DNA from: Flavobacterium sp. KJJ
GTDB lineage: Bacteria > Bacteroidota > Bacteroidia > Flavobacteriales > Flavobacteriaceae
DNA: 64,000 bases
Direction: 5' to 3'
Assembly: GCF_000708595.2 (NCBI RefSeq)
Contig: NZ_JARP01000001.1
Span: forward strand, 248,001-312,000
In this document: one piece after another, positions 27,880-34,606 of the stretch
Layout of the letters: each line of letters begins with the position of its first letter
Position numbering within the stretch: the first letter of the stretch is position 1
The notes under the pieces: model-generated
Databases searched by the model: none
What the model was told of the DNA's origin: nothing
What the model saw: only the letters and a program-made list of their open reading frames with translations
Made by a program: the position numbers and the translations under genes

Positions 27880-29040
27880 TTATTCTCTGCTAAAAAACGC
27901 CAACATTGTTTCTAATGAGTCTTTCGAATGCATTTTCTCACCATTTTCAAGTGACTCTTGTGCTGCTTTTGAAGCTCTTTCACGCATATTATTTTCATAA
28001 TTACCAATGGCTTCCTGAATTGTATTATAGGTATTAGAAGTCAGACATTCACTCAGTTCTAAAGCATCCAGCATCGCCATATTAGCACCTTCGCCGGCAA
28101 AAGGAGGCATAACATGTGCAGCATCTCCAATTATAGTTGTATTAGAAAGTGTTTCCCAGTTTTGATCTAAAGGCATGCAATAAATAGGACGCGGAATATA
28201 CGCTGCAGAAACATTTTCGAAAAGTTCATACCAAGTAATGCTCCATTCTGGATATACTTTTTTAAACCATTCTACTATTTGAGATTTGTCAGAAAAATCT
28301 AAACCGCTGTTCTGCGTCCAATTTTCATCGACTTTAAAGCTGGCGTAGAAGCCTAAAGCGCCGTCTCCTTTTTGTCCCAACAAGATATTTTTCTCATTTC
28401 CAAAAGCCATTATTTTTCCGCCATTCAGCAGCGAATCGATATGCGGTGCCGCTTTTTTAGATTCATAAATATTGCCTTCCAGCATTGTTATGCCTGAATA
28501 AAATGGTTTGATATCAGTAATGTAGGGACGGATTTTAGAATTGGCACCGTCAGAACCAATGACAATATCTGCATAAACTGATGAGCCGTTTTTGAAATGC
28601 AATAACCAGCCTCCATTTTGTTTTTCCATCGAAATAAAATGACTGTCCCAGATGATCGTTTCGGGTTTTAAGGATTCCAGTAAAATTTTTCGCAATACAC
28701 CGCGGTCAATTTCAGGACGAAAATATTCATTGTCAAAATCTTCTTCAAGATTTGTTTCGTGGTCGCTGTAAAATATTTTTGCCTGTTCGTCTAAAATCAA
28801 GGTTTTATCAGCACCCGGCATAAAGTTGTTTTTAAATTCATTAAATAAATTGGCTTTGCGAATCGCTGCCAAACCTGATTCGTCATGCAAATCTAATGGC
28901 GAGCCTTGTACTCTTGCGTTTTTATTTAAATCTCTTTCGTATACTTTTACATTTACATTTTTCAATTGCAAAAGTCTGGCTAAAGTAAGTCCGCCTGGAC
29001 CGCCGCCAATAATAGCGACTTGTTTATTTTCTAGTAACAT
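27880..29040 (-). CDS. FAD-dependent monooxygenase of the TetX-like family
   Basis: A 386-residue class A flavoprotein monooxygenase. It has the FAD-binding GGGPGG motif (12-17), YERD at the end of the second strand, the IGSDGANSKIR (DG) motif and IIGDAAHVMPPFAGEGAN (GD) motif. Length and order match Tet(X), and the segment GDAAH-MPPFAG-G-N is nearly the same. At positions I align with the Tet(X) tetracycline-binding residues Gln192, Arg213 and His234, this protein has Glu, Lys and Gly, so drug inactivation is doubtful. Flavobacteriaceae carry many such homologues. The AraC gene 60 bp upstream may control it. The substrate is unknown. Confidence 0.88.
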   Translation of the reverse strand: MLLENKQVAIIGGGPGGLTLARLLQLKNVNVKVYERDLNKNARVQGSPLDLHDESGLAAIRKANLFNEFKNNFMPGADKTLILDEQAKIFYSDHETNLEEDFDNEYFRPEIDRGVLRKILLESLKPETIIWDSHFISMEKQNGGWLLHFKNGSSVYADIVIGSDGANSKIRPYITDIKPFYSGITMLEGNIYESKKAAPHIDSLLNGGKIMAFGNEKNILLGQKGDGALGFYASFKVDENWTQNSGLDFSDKSQIVEWFKKVYPEWSITWYELFENVSAAYIPRPIYCMPLDQNWETLSNTTIIGDAAHVMPPFAGEGANMAMLDALELSECLTSNTYNTIQEAIGNYENNMRERASKAAQESLENGEKMHSKDSLETMLAFFSRE

Positions 29041-29100
29041 TCCGTTTTTTTTAGATTTAATTTTATCCCGTCAGCTTTTCAGCTTTGGATCGGGACAAAA

Positions 29101-29856
29101 TTATTGCTCTTTTAGAACGGATAATAGTATAAATCGGTCATCCTTATTTTTTAGCAGTTCGCTCGGTACAACGCCAGAGAATTTTTTGATTTCCTTGATG
29201 AAATGATTTTGATCTGCGAAGTTTAATTCTGGAAAAAGTCGGCCTTGAGCAATATGTTCTAAAGACGCTTTGAAACGTAGAATTTTACAAAAAGCATTTA
29301 ATGAAAGTCCGAATTTCTTATTGAAATAACGGTTGATTTCTCGACTGCTCCAAGCTATTTTTTCAGAAAGCTCCTGTACTTTGATTTCGCCGTTTGAAGC
29401 GTAAATTAAATCAAAAAGCTGGCATTTTCTTTCGTCGATTTTGCTTGGTAAAAGTTCGCTTAGTTTTAAGATTATTTTTTGATGAAAGGCATCAAAATCT
29501 TTTAAATCATTGACATTAACATTCCAAAAATCTGTTGAGAGATTTTTTGCGCTGTTTAATATGTCGGCAATAGAAGTCTGTAAAATATATTCAACTCCCA
29601 AAGGTTTAAAACTGACTTTGAAGGCAATGGTGTGTGGCGGAATAGCGCGTTGTTCTGGAACTGTTTCTAATCCGATTAAGGTGACATGAAAAGCTGCTGT
29701 TTCAGATTGAAGAAAAAACAAATCAATTCTTCCGTCAGGCATTAATACGACTTCTTTAGGTTTATCTGACAGATTCTGAAACATTCCAATGTTTTCTACA
29801 AAGTCAGCCAGTGGTTTTTCTGGCACGATGAATCTGTAATGGAAGTCGTTGTTCAT
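29101..29856 (-). CDS. AraC-family transcriptional regulator
   Basis: A 251-residue regulator. The N-terminal part (about 1-140) resembles the cupin-like DUF6597 domain found in Bacteroidota AraC proteins (MPDGRIDLFFL, PPHTIAFKVSFKPLGVEYIL). The C-terminal part is a two-helix-turn-helix AraC DNA-binding domain (EIKVQELSEKIAWSSREINRYFNKKFGLSLNAFCKILRF, then FADQNHFIKEIKKFSGVVPSELL). It lies 60 bp upstream of the TetX-like monooxygenase gene, same strand, and probably forms a transcription unit with it. The inducer is not known. Confidence 0.88.
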   Translation of the reverse strand: MNNDFHYRFIVPEKPLADFVENIGMFQNLSDKPKEVVLMPDGRIDLFFLQSETAAFHVTLIGLETVPEQRAIPPHTIAFKVSFKPLGVEYILQTSIADILNSAKNLSTDFWNVNVNDLKDFDAFHQKIILKLSELLPSKIDERKCQLFDLIYASNGEIKVQELSEKIAWSSREINRYFNKKFGLSLNAFCKILRFKASLEHIAQGRLFPELNFADQNHFIKEIKKFSGVVPSELLKNKDDRFILLSVLKEQ

Positions 29857-29968
29857 TGTTAGTGGAGATTTTACCGCAAAGAGCAGTTTTTTATTGATTT
29901 TAATTATACCCCTTTTATTTCATCCCTCGTTGCTTGGGATGACAAGATTAAGCGTGAATTTTATAAAA

Positions 29969-31078
29969 CTAAGCTTTCTTTTTTCTTTCTGTTAAATATT
30001 TCCGAATTGGAATATCATAAAAAATCATGGTTAAATAAGCAAAACCAAGCAAAATAATTGTGCCTAAAGTTATAATAAAAAACAGTTGATTTGCATCTGG
30101 TTTGTACTTTGCGTAATAGTTCGCAAACATCCACATAACGGCATAATGCGTCATGTATAACGGGTATGATATTTTTCCAAAAAAGACGCATATTTTTCTG
30201 AATCCGCTGCTTAATTTTGCTCCGGCTCCTAATGCAATTAATAATGGAAAATAGAGCAAAACGACTACAGGTTCTGTCAGCCAATTCAAATTTGAAAAAG
30301 GAAGTAAAAAGGCTAGGAGCAATAAAACAGATAAGCCTATAAACCCAAGTTGAGATTTAATTATCCAATTAGAACGGTAAAGTAGCATACCGGCTAAAAA
30401 AGAATAGGAAATTCGCGCTCCGCCGTCCCAAAAGGTTTCGCCGCTCCAACCGCCCAATAACGAACCGCCTGCTCGATTGCTGACAAAACAAATTCCGACT
30501 GCAGCAAAAACAGTTAATAAAAATAGGGAACGACGGCTTAATTTGTAAAGAAAAAGCGCGTATAGAATATTAGCAGCATATTCCCAAAACAAAGACCAAG
30601 CAGGCGCATTTAAGCCAAACAAATTGAAATAACGATCTGCCATTACCGGAAACGGAATCAAGAGAATCGAACTCAAAAATACCAAAAGTATTTTGCCAGT
30701 TTCGTACGTTTGAGCATGTCCGCCAAACGGATCAAAAAGAAAAGCCAGCAAACCCAAAACCGAGCCAAAAATAACCAAAGGATGCAACCTGATTAATCTT
30801 AAATTAAAAAAATCGGTAAGTTTCATTTTGGCAATACGGTCGTGATACGCATACGCAATGACAAATCCAGAAAGGCAAAAGAAAAAGTCAACGGCTAAAA
30901 ATCCATGAGCAATAAAATTTTTTTCTGGCGTATAAACGATTTCCATAAAATGAAAAACAACAATGGCTAAAGCAGCGATTCCTCTTAAGCCGTCTAGGAT
31001 TTCAAAATGCTGTTTTGGTTTTATTGGTTCGATATTTATGTTTTCGTCAGGTTGAATTTTTAGTTTTTGGATGTTCAT
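29969..31078 (-). CDS. Acyltransferase 3 (OafA/YrhL-like) membrane protein
   Basis: An inner-membrane O-acyltransferase of 369 residues with about 10 helices. The family start is clear in HFEILDGLRGIAALAIVVFHF, with the conserved Arg and the His at the end of TM1, and in LAVDFFFCLSGFVIAYAY and the RLIRLHPL segment. I set the start at the ATG at 31076-31078 (MNIQKLKIQ), because the longer frame runs into the end of the upstream PhzF-like gene. Such enzymes acetylate cell-surface sugars or secondary metabolites; the acceptor is unknown here. It follows the PhzF-like gene by 43 bp. Confidence 0.88.
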   Translation of the reverse strand: MNIQKLKIQPDENINIEPIKPKQHFEILDGLRGIAALAIVVFHFMEIVYTPEKNFIAHGFLAVDFFFCLSGFVIAYAYHDRIAKMKLTDFFNLRLIRLHPLVIFGSVLGLLAFLFDPFGGHAQTYETGKILLVFLSSILLIPFPVMADRYFNLFGLNAPAWSLFWEYAANILYALFLYKLSRRSLFLLTVFAAVGICFVSNRAGGSLLGGWSGETFWDGGARISYSFLAGMLLYRSNWIIKSQLGFIGLSVLLLLAFLLPFSNLNWLTEPVVVLLYFPLLIALGAGAKLSSGFRKICVFFGKISYPLYMTHYAVMWMFANYYAKYKPDANQLFFIITLGTIILLGFAYLTMIFYDIPIRKYLTERKKKA

Positions 31079-31121
31079 AGAAGTCTTTCTATTTTTAAAT
31101 GGTTTTTCAGACCAAAAATAT

Positions 31122-31919
31122 TTATAAAACAAATTCCCCTTCCAAGACAATTACAGCTTCTCCTAAAATAAAAACTTTTTCATCTACAAGTTCCGTACTC
31201 ATTGTTCCTGTTCGTAATGAAGACTGAAACGCTCTGAATTTTGTTTTATTCAATTTTTTAGCCCAATATTTTGTCAAAAAGGTTTGAATACCGCCTGTTA
31301 CCGGATCTTCATTCGTTCCGGCCCATGGCCAAAAATAACGGTAATGAAAATCGAAATTTTCATGGTCTGAAACAGCAGTTACAAGCACTCCGCTAATTCC
31401 TGTGTGCGAATTTAGCAATGCTGTAAAATCTGGTTTTAAATTAGCGAGTTCAGGTGCACTCTTAATTTCGATTAAAATGATTTTATTATTTGGGCTGTAT
31501 CTTTGGTCTTCAATTTCAGCAATTCCGAGTGCTTTTAGCATATTTTGAGGCACTTCAATTTCTTCTGTTTCGTAAACAGGAAATTGCATTTTGATTTTAT
31601 TGCCTGCTTTTTCAATAAACAGTTCAACATTTTCGTAGTTAATAAATTTTATACTTTCGAATGAAGTCGTATTGAAAATGATTTTAGACGAAGCCAGTGT
31701 CGCGTGCCCGCATAACGGAATTTCAGTTTTTGGACTGTAAAACCGAATGCTGTAACTGTTGTCTGTTATTGGTCGTATAAAAGCAGTTTCAGAAAAACCA
31801 ATTTCAGTCGCAATGGCCTGCATTGTAGCGGCATCTAATTCGGTTTCAGGCAAACAAACTGCAGCAGGATTTCCTTTAAATTTTTCATTGGTAAAAGAGT
31901 CAACAAAATAAGTTTTCAT
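31122..31919 (-). CDS. PhzF-family isomerase
   Basis: A 265-residue protein of the PhzF/YddE (DAP-epimerase-like) fold. The general acid/base Glu44 is in EIGFSETAFI. The two half-domain motifs are CGHATLASS and EDPVTGGIQT, as in the family. True phenazine PhzF acts on DHHA, but no other phenazine gene is nearby and most homologues have unknown isomerase or epimerase activities. It is probably co-transcribed with the acyltransferase gene downstream. The start is preceded by an A-rich leader. Confidence 0.9.
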   Translation of the reverse strand: MKTYFVDSFTNEKFKGNPAAVCLPETELDAATMQAIATEIGFSETAFIRPITDNSYSIRFYSPKTEIPLCGHATLASSKIIFNTTSFESIKFINYENVELFIEKAGNKIKMQFPVYETEEIEVPQNMLKALGIAEIEDQRYSPNNKIILIEIKSAPELANLKPDFTALLNSHTGISGVLVTAVSDHENFDFHYRYFWPWAGTNEDPVTGGIQTFLTKYWAKKLNKTKFRAFQSSLRTGTMSTELVDEKVFILGEAVIVLEGEFVL

Positions 31920-32020
31920 TTTTTTTATTTTGGTTAAGTATAGTTATTATTCGCTTCTTCTATCTATTCTGAAATATAGCAAAGCGATTGCAAGTTGCAA
32001 AAAAAAATATATTCGAAGAG

Positions 32021-32623
32021 TTATTTGAAAGATGTAATAAAGTTTTCTCTTAAGATAGCTCCTAAATTTTCATCTTCATAGAGGATAACTGCTGTAAAGA
32101 GATGATTGCTTATATAAGAACTGTAAATTTCTTGGGTTAAAACTAACTTGCTTGTTTGAGAATACATATGAATCAAAATTTTGTAAAAGTCATATTGACC
32201 TAGTTTTAAATCGCTATTTACAACGTCAAACTTAATTCTTTCTTTTGAGTACATCTCTTGCAGTACTTTCAAAGATGTGGATTTATGTTCTTCAAACGTG
32301 ATTTTCTCCTTGTCTTGTAAAGATTCGTAAGCCGCTGTAAAAATATTTTGTTTGCCTTTTCTAAAACTTATTAGAGTTGTAATTTCTTTGCCGCTATTTT
32401 CTTCTTTAGATCCAAAATCCAGGTCTTCTAATTCTCCTTCTGAAATTATGCTAAAACCAACCGGAATGTCAATTTGCCAATCGAGCAAATTATTTTTATC
32501 ATTTGCGTCTGCAGAAATCTCCTTTTTTACTTCATTTTTATTCGAAGGATTAATTTGTTTTTGCTGACAAAAGCAAGAAAAGGGAATAAAAAGCAATAAA
32601 AAGTTAAAGTATATTTTTTCCAT
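32021..32623 (-). CDS. Exported protein of unknown function
   Basis: A 200-residue protein with a signal peptide that ends near FSCFCQ (either a lipobox at Cys17 or ordinary cleavage after Cys19-Gln). The mature part begins with a polar stretch (KQINPSNKNEVKKEI) and has the layout of a PsbP/Mog1-like alpha-beta fold: IDIPVGFSIISEGELEDLDFG, ITTLISFRKGKQN, a long helix, YDFYKILIHMYSQTSKLVLTQEIYSSYI. No family could be named. It is one of a run of small envelope genes on this strand. Confidence 0.7.
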   Translation of the reverse strand: MEKIYFNFLLLFIPFSCFCQQKQINPSNKNEVKKEISADANDKNNLLDWQIDIPVGFSIISEGELEDLDFGSKEENSGKEITTLISFRKGKQNIFTAAYESLQDKEKITFEEHKSTSLKVLQEMYSKERIKFDVVNSDLKLGQYDFYKILIHMYSQTSKLVLTQEIYSSYISNHLFTAVILYEDENLGAILRENFITSFK

Positions 32624-32656
32624 AATATCTGTTTAATAATTTTTGTGTTTCGATAA

Positions 32657-32681
32657 TATGGATTGCCAATCCGCGCTATTT
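32657..32681 (-). repeat. REP-like palindrome, inverted copy 1
   Basis: Contains the perfect palindrome GGATTG-C-CAATCC followed by GCGCTAT. It matches in reverse orientation the element seen at 33860 and 34360. It lies between the 200-residue exported protein gene and the DUF218 gene. Confidence 0.65.
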
Positions 32682-32684
32682 AAA

Positions 32685-33242
32685 TTACTGTGTATAATAA
32701 CCTGCAAATTCTCTGATAATCGAATATACATCTTTAATTTCAAAATAATTTGGACTTACACTGCTTACATTCTGAAAACCTTGCTTTTTAAATAACATTT
32801 TTGTTCTCGTTACATGAAAATATTGCGATACGACAATTATGCTTTTAAAGTGCAGACTATCTTTTAGTTTCATTATATTTTCTACCGTTGCGCGCGTATT
32901 GTTTCCGAAGTTGTCGACAATAATTAAAGAATCAGGGACTTTATTTGCCACTAAAAAATCTCTCATTTTATTTCCTTCATAAAAACCTTCTTTGCCTAAA
33001 CCGCCGCTCACGATTATTTTTTTTATGCGGCGATTTTGGTATAAACCGAGTCCGCATTCTAAGTGCTTTTTAAGACGTTCTGAGAGTGTTCCGTCTTCGT
33101 TTACTTTGTTGCCAAGAATAACCGCAACATCGGCATTTTTTCCGTTATCGCTCAAACCATCAACGGTTATAAATATGGTGTGACCAATAAACCAAATTAA
33201 AAATAGGGTTAGGAGTATTTTAAATGTTCGTTTCCAGTTCAT
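32685..33242 (-). CDS. DUF218 (YdcF/SanA/ElyC-like) membrane protein
   Basis: A 185-residue protein with one N-terminal transmembrane helix (FKILLTLFLIWFIGHTIF) and a DUF218 domain on the outer face. Family motifs are VILGNKVNEDGTLSERLKKHLECGL, IIVSGGLG-EGF-EG, VDNFGNNTRATVEN and the final IVVSQYFHVTRTKMLFKKQG. SanA/ElyC relatives act in envelope integrity and polysaccharide-precursor metabolism; the reaction is not known. A REP-like palindrome touches its 3' end. Confidence 0.87.
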   Translation of the reverse strand: MNWKRTFKILLTLFLIWFIGHTIFITVDGLSDNGKNADVAVILGNKVNEDGTLSERLKKHLECGLGLYQNRRIKKIIVSGGLGKEGFYEGNKMRDFLVANKVPDSLIIVDNFGNNTRATVENIMKLKDSLHFKSIIVVSQYFHVTRTKMLFKKQGFQNVSSVSPNYFEIKDVYSIIREFAGYYTQ

Positions 33243-33322
33243 GAAATGATTGGTAATTAGTGATCTAGGTATTTGATAGATTTCGTTAAGTAAGATACCT
33301 TACATTAATGAATCAAAATTTG

Positions 33323-33823
33323 TTAGTACAAAATAAATGTCTTGCTGTAGACACGTTTATTTTCGATATAAAGGTTCATTTCCCATTTTCCTTTAATTAA
33401 CTCATAAGGTTCGTCTAAGCTGTATGAAGAAGCAGAAGGAATATTTGTTGGTCTTTGAGTGGTATATTTTATACTTTTAAATTTTTCTCCTTTATTGTTT
33501 GTTACTTTTTCTGGATAAATCCATTCAATGTCGATCGCCAGATTAACAGTGTCTTTGGCTTTTACCATATAAACTACTCCAAAATTTGCTTTTTTTACAG
33601 CCTTAATCGAATCCGTATTTTTGATTATGACAAAATCTTTTAGCCATCCATGAGTGCCTGTTGGAGTGTTGTTAACTTGTTCCGTTGTGCCATCTTCGAC
33701 TTTTGCCAGTCCGTAGTCAAGTTCTTTAAGTTCTAAAGTTCCATAACTTTTAGATTTAATAGCAGCTTGCGAAAAAATAGTTTGTAAAACAAAGAACGAA
33801 AGTAAAGTGTAGATAATTTTCAT
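33323..33823 (-). CDS. Exported DUF3859-like protein
   Basis: A 166-residue protein with a signal peptide (MKIIYTLLSFFVLQTIFSQ). The mature part is an Ig-like beta sandwich: ANFGVVYMVKAKDTVNLAIDIEWIYPE, then DEPYELIKGKWEMNLYIENKRVYSKTF. The G-K-W-hydrophobic-Y/W ending is like DUF3859, a family of unknown role; the match is from pattern only. It is the next gene upstream of the DUF218 gene on the same strand. Confidence 0.7.
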   Translation of the reverse strand: MKIIYTLLSFFVLQTIFSQAAIKSKSYGTLELKELDYGLAKVEDGTTEQVNNTPTGTHGWLKDFVIIKNTDSIKAVKKANFGVVYMVKAKDTVNLAIDIEWIYPEKVTNNKGEKFKSIKYTTQRPTNIPSASSYSLDEPYELIKGKWEMNLYIENKRVYSKTFILY

Positions 33824-33859
33824 TTGTATTGGGCTGGTTTTGAGTTAAGACATTTAGTT

Positions 33860-33897
33860 CGATAGCGCTGATTTGCAATCCGTGCCCGCAAAGATTA
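33860..33897 (+). repeat. REP-like palindrome, direct copy 2
   Basis: A 38-bp element: CGATAGCGC, then a palindromic core around GATTTGCAATC, then CGTGCCCGCAAAGATTA. It differs by one base from the copy starting exactly 500 bp further on. Confidence 0.85.
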
Positions 33898-33908
33898 CTA
33901 TTTTTTTA

Positions 33909-34325
33909 TTATGGCTGTAATGAATCTATTATTTTATTGACTTTGACTAATTCTAGTTTGCTTTTTTGAGTTTCTTTTTCTGTAATGTTTATTGTGAATG
34001 AACAAATAAACATTTTGTCGTTTACAATTAAAAGCCAGTAGGTAATGAAATTTAGTTCATCTTCATCGGAATATTTTATGCCATTAAATCCGTTTTGGGT
34101 TTTAAGCTTTTCTGCTCGTCCTTCAAAACTTTTCATTTCAGATTCTAATAATTCATCACCTTTTTTTTGATCAATTTGAATTGAAGATATTCTTAGATTT
34201 CCTGTCCATTCTATAGTGTCAAAAAAAGCATTTGTGTTTTTTTCATCCTCATATTCAGCCCAGTTTTCTGGTAAGAAAATTTTATATCCAAATTCAGAAA
34301 TAAATTCTTTATTGTTAAAATTCAT
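33909..34325 (-). CDS. Small cytosolic protein, possibly DUF3805
   Basis: A 138-residue protein with no signal peptide. The ATG at 34323-34325 is used because the upstream part of the open frame is encoded by the REP-like palindrome (34360-34397) and is unlikely to be translated. The sequence has FGYKIFLPENWAEYEDEKNTNAFFD, then TGNLRISSIQ and later FITYWLLIVNDKMFICSFTIN. This layout is like DUF3805/PsbP-like small proteins of Bacteroidota, but I am unsure. The gene lies between two direct copies of the REP-like element. Confidence 0.6.
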   Translation of the reverse strand: MNFNNKEFISEFGYKIFLPENWAEYEDEKNTNAFFDTIEWTGNLRISSIQIDQKKGDELLESEMKSFEGRAEKLKTQNGFNGIKYSDEDELNFITYWLLIVNDKMFICSFTINITEKETQKSKLELVKVNKIIDSLQP

Positions 34326-34359
34326 TTGGTTTATATTATTAATGATTTTAGAGCGACTC

Positions 34360-34397
34360 CGATAGCGCGGATTTGCAATCCGTGCCCGCAAAGATTA
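34360..34397 (+). repeat. REP-like palindrome, direct copy 3
   Basis: Second direct 38-bp copy: CGATAGCGCGG, palindromic core GGATTTGCAATCC, then GTGCCCGCAAAGATTA. The core forms a hairpin. It lies just upstream of the small DUF3805-like gene start. Confidence 0.85.
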
Positions 34398-34412
34398 ATT
34401 TTTTATAAATAT

Positions 34413-34443
34413 AAAAAAGCTACATGATCTTTGTAGCTTTTTT
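34413..34443. terminator. Bidirectional hairpin, terminator-like
   Basis: Perfect 12-bp stem AAAAAAGCTACA / TGTAGCTTTTTT with a 7-nt loop, carrying A/T runs for both strands. It lies between two REP-like elements, with no obvious plus-strand gene to terminate. Confidence 0.6.
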
Positions 34444-34477
34444 ACTTTAAATATTTGTATTGCGTCTCATTGTTGTA

Positions 34478-34504
34478 GGCACGGATTGAAAATCCGCAAT
34501 CGGG
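34478..34504 (-). repeat. REP-like palindrome, inverted copy 4
   Basis: GGCACGGATT-GAA-AATCCGCAATCGGG is a diverged copy in reverse orientation to those at 33860 and 34360. Copies 3 and 4 thus make a head-to-head pair, as in BIME-type REP arrangements. Confidence 0.7.
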
Positions 34505-34523
34505 TTGCAGTTTTTTTAAATGT

Positions 34524-34558
34524 AAAAAAAAATACGCAAAGTCAGAGACGTTTGCGTA
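34524..34558 (-). terminator. Terminator of the Rad50-like ATPase operon
   Basis: Perfect 8-bp stem TACGCAAA / TTTGCGTA with a 10-nt loop. On the minus strand it is followed by nine T residues. It lies 49 bp past the ATPase stop codon. Confidence 0.8.
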
Positions 34559-34606
34559 GCTTTTCGTGAGAACACTTTGGAGAGCGGGGTTTGTCGATTT
34601 ATAGAA

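Noticed and set aside
27880-29040. Tetracycline-resistance gene tet(X)
   Set aside because: Family and FAD motifs fit, but the aligned drug-binding residues differ and no mobile element is nearby; called only TetX-like.
31122-31919. Phenazine biosynthesis gene
   Set aside because: Only a PhzF-family gene is present; no phzA-E or phzG is in the window, and most PhzF relatives are not phenazine enzymes.
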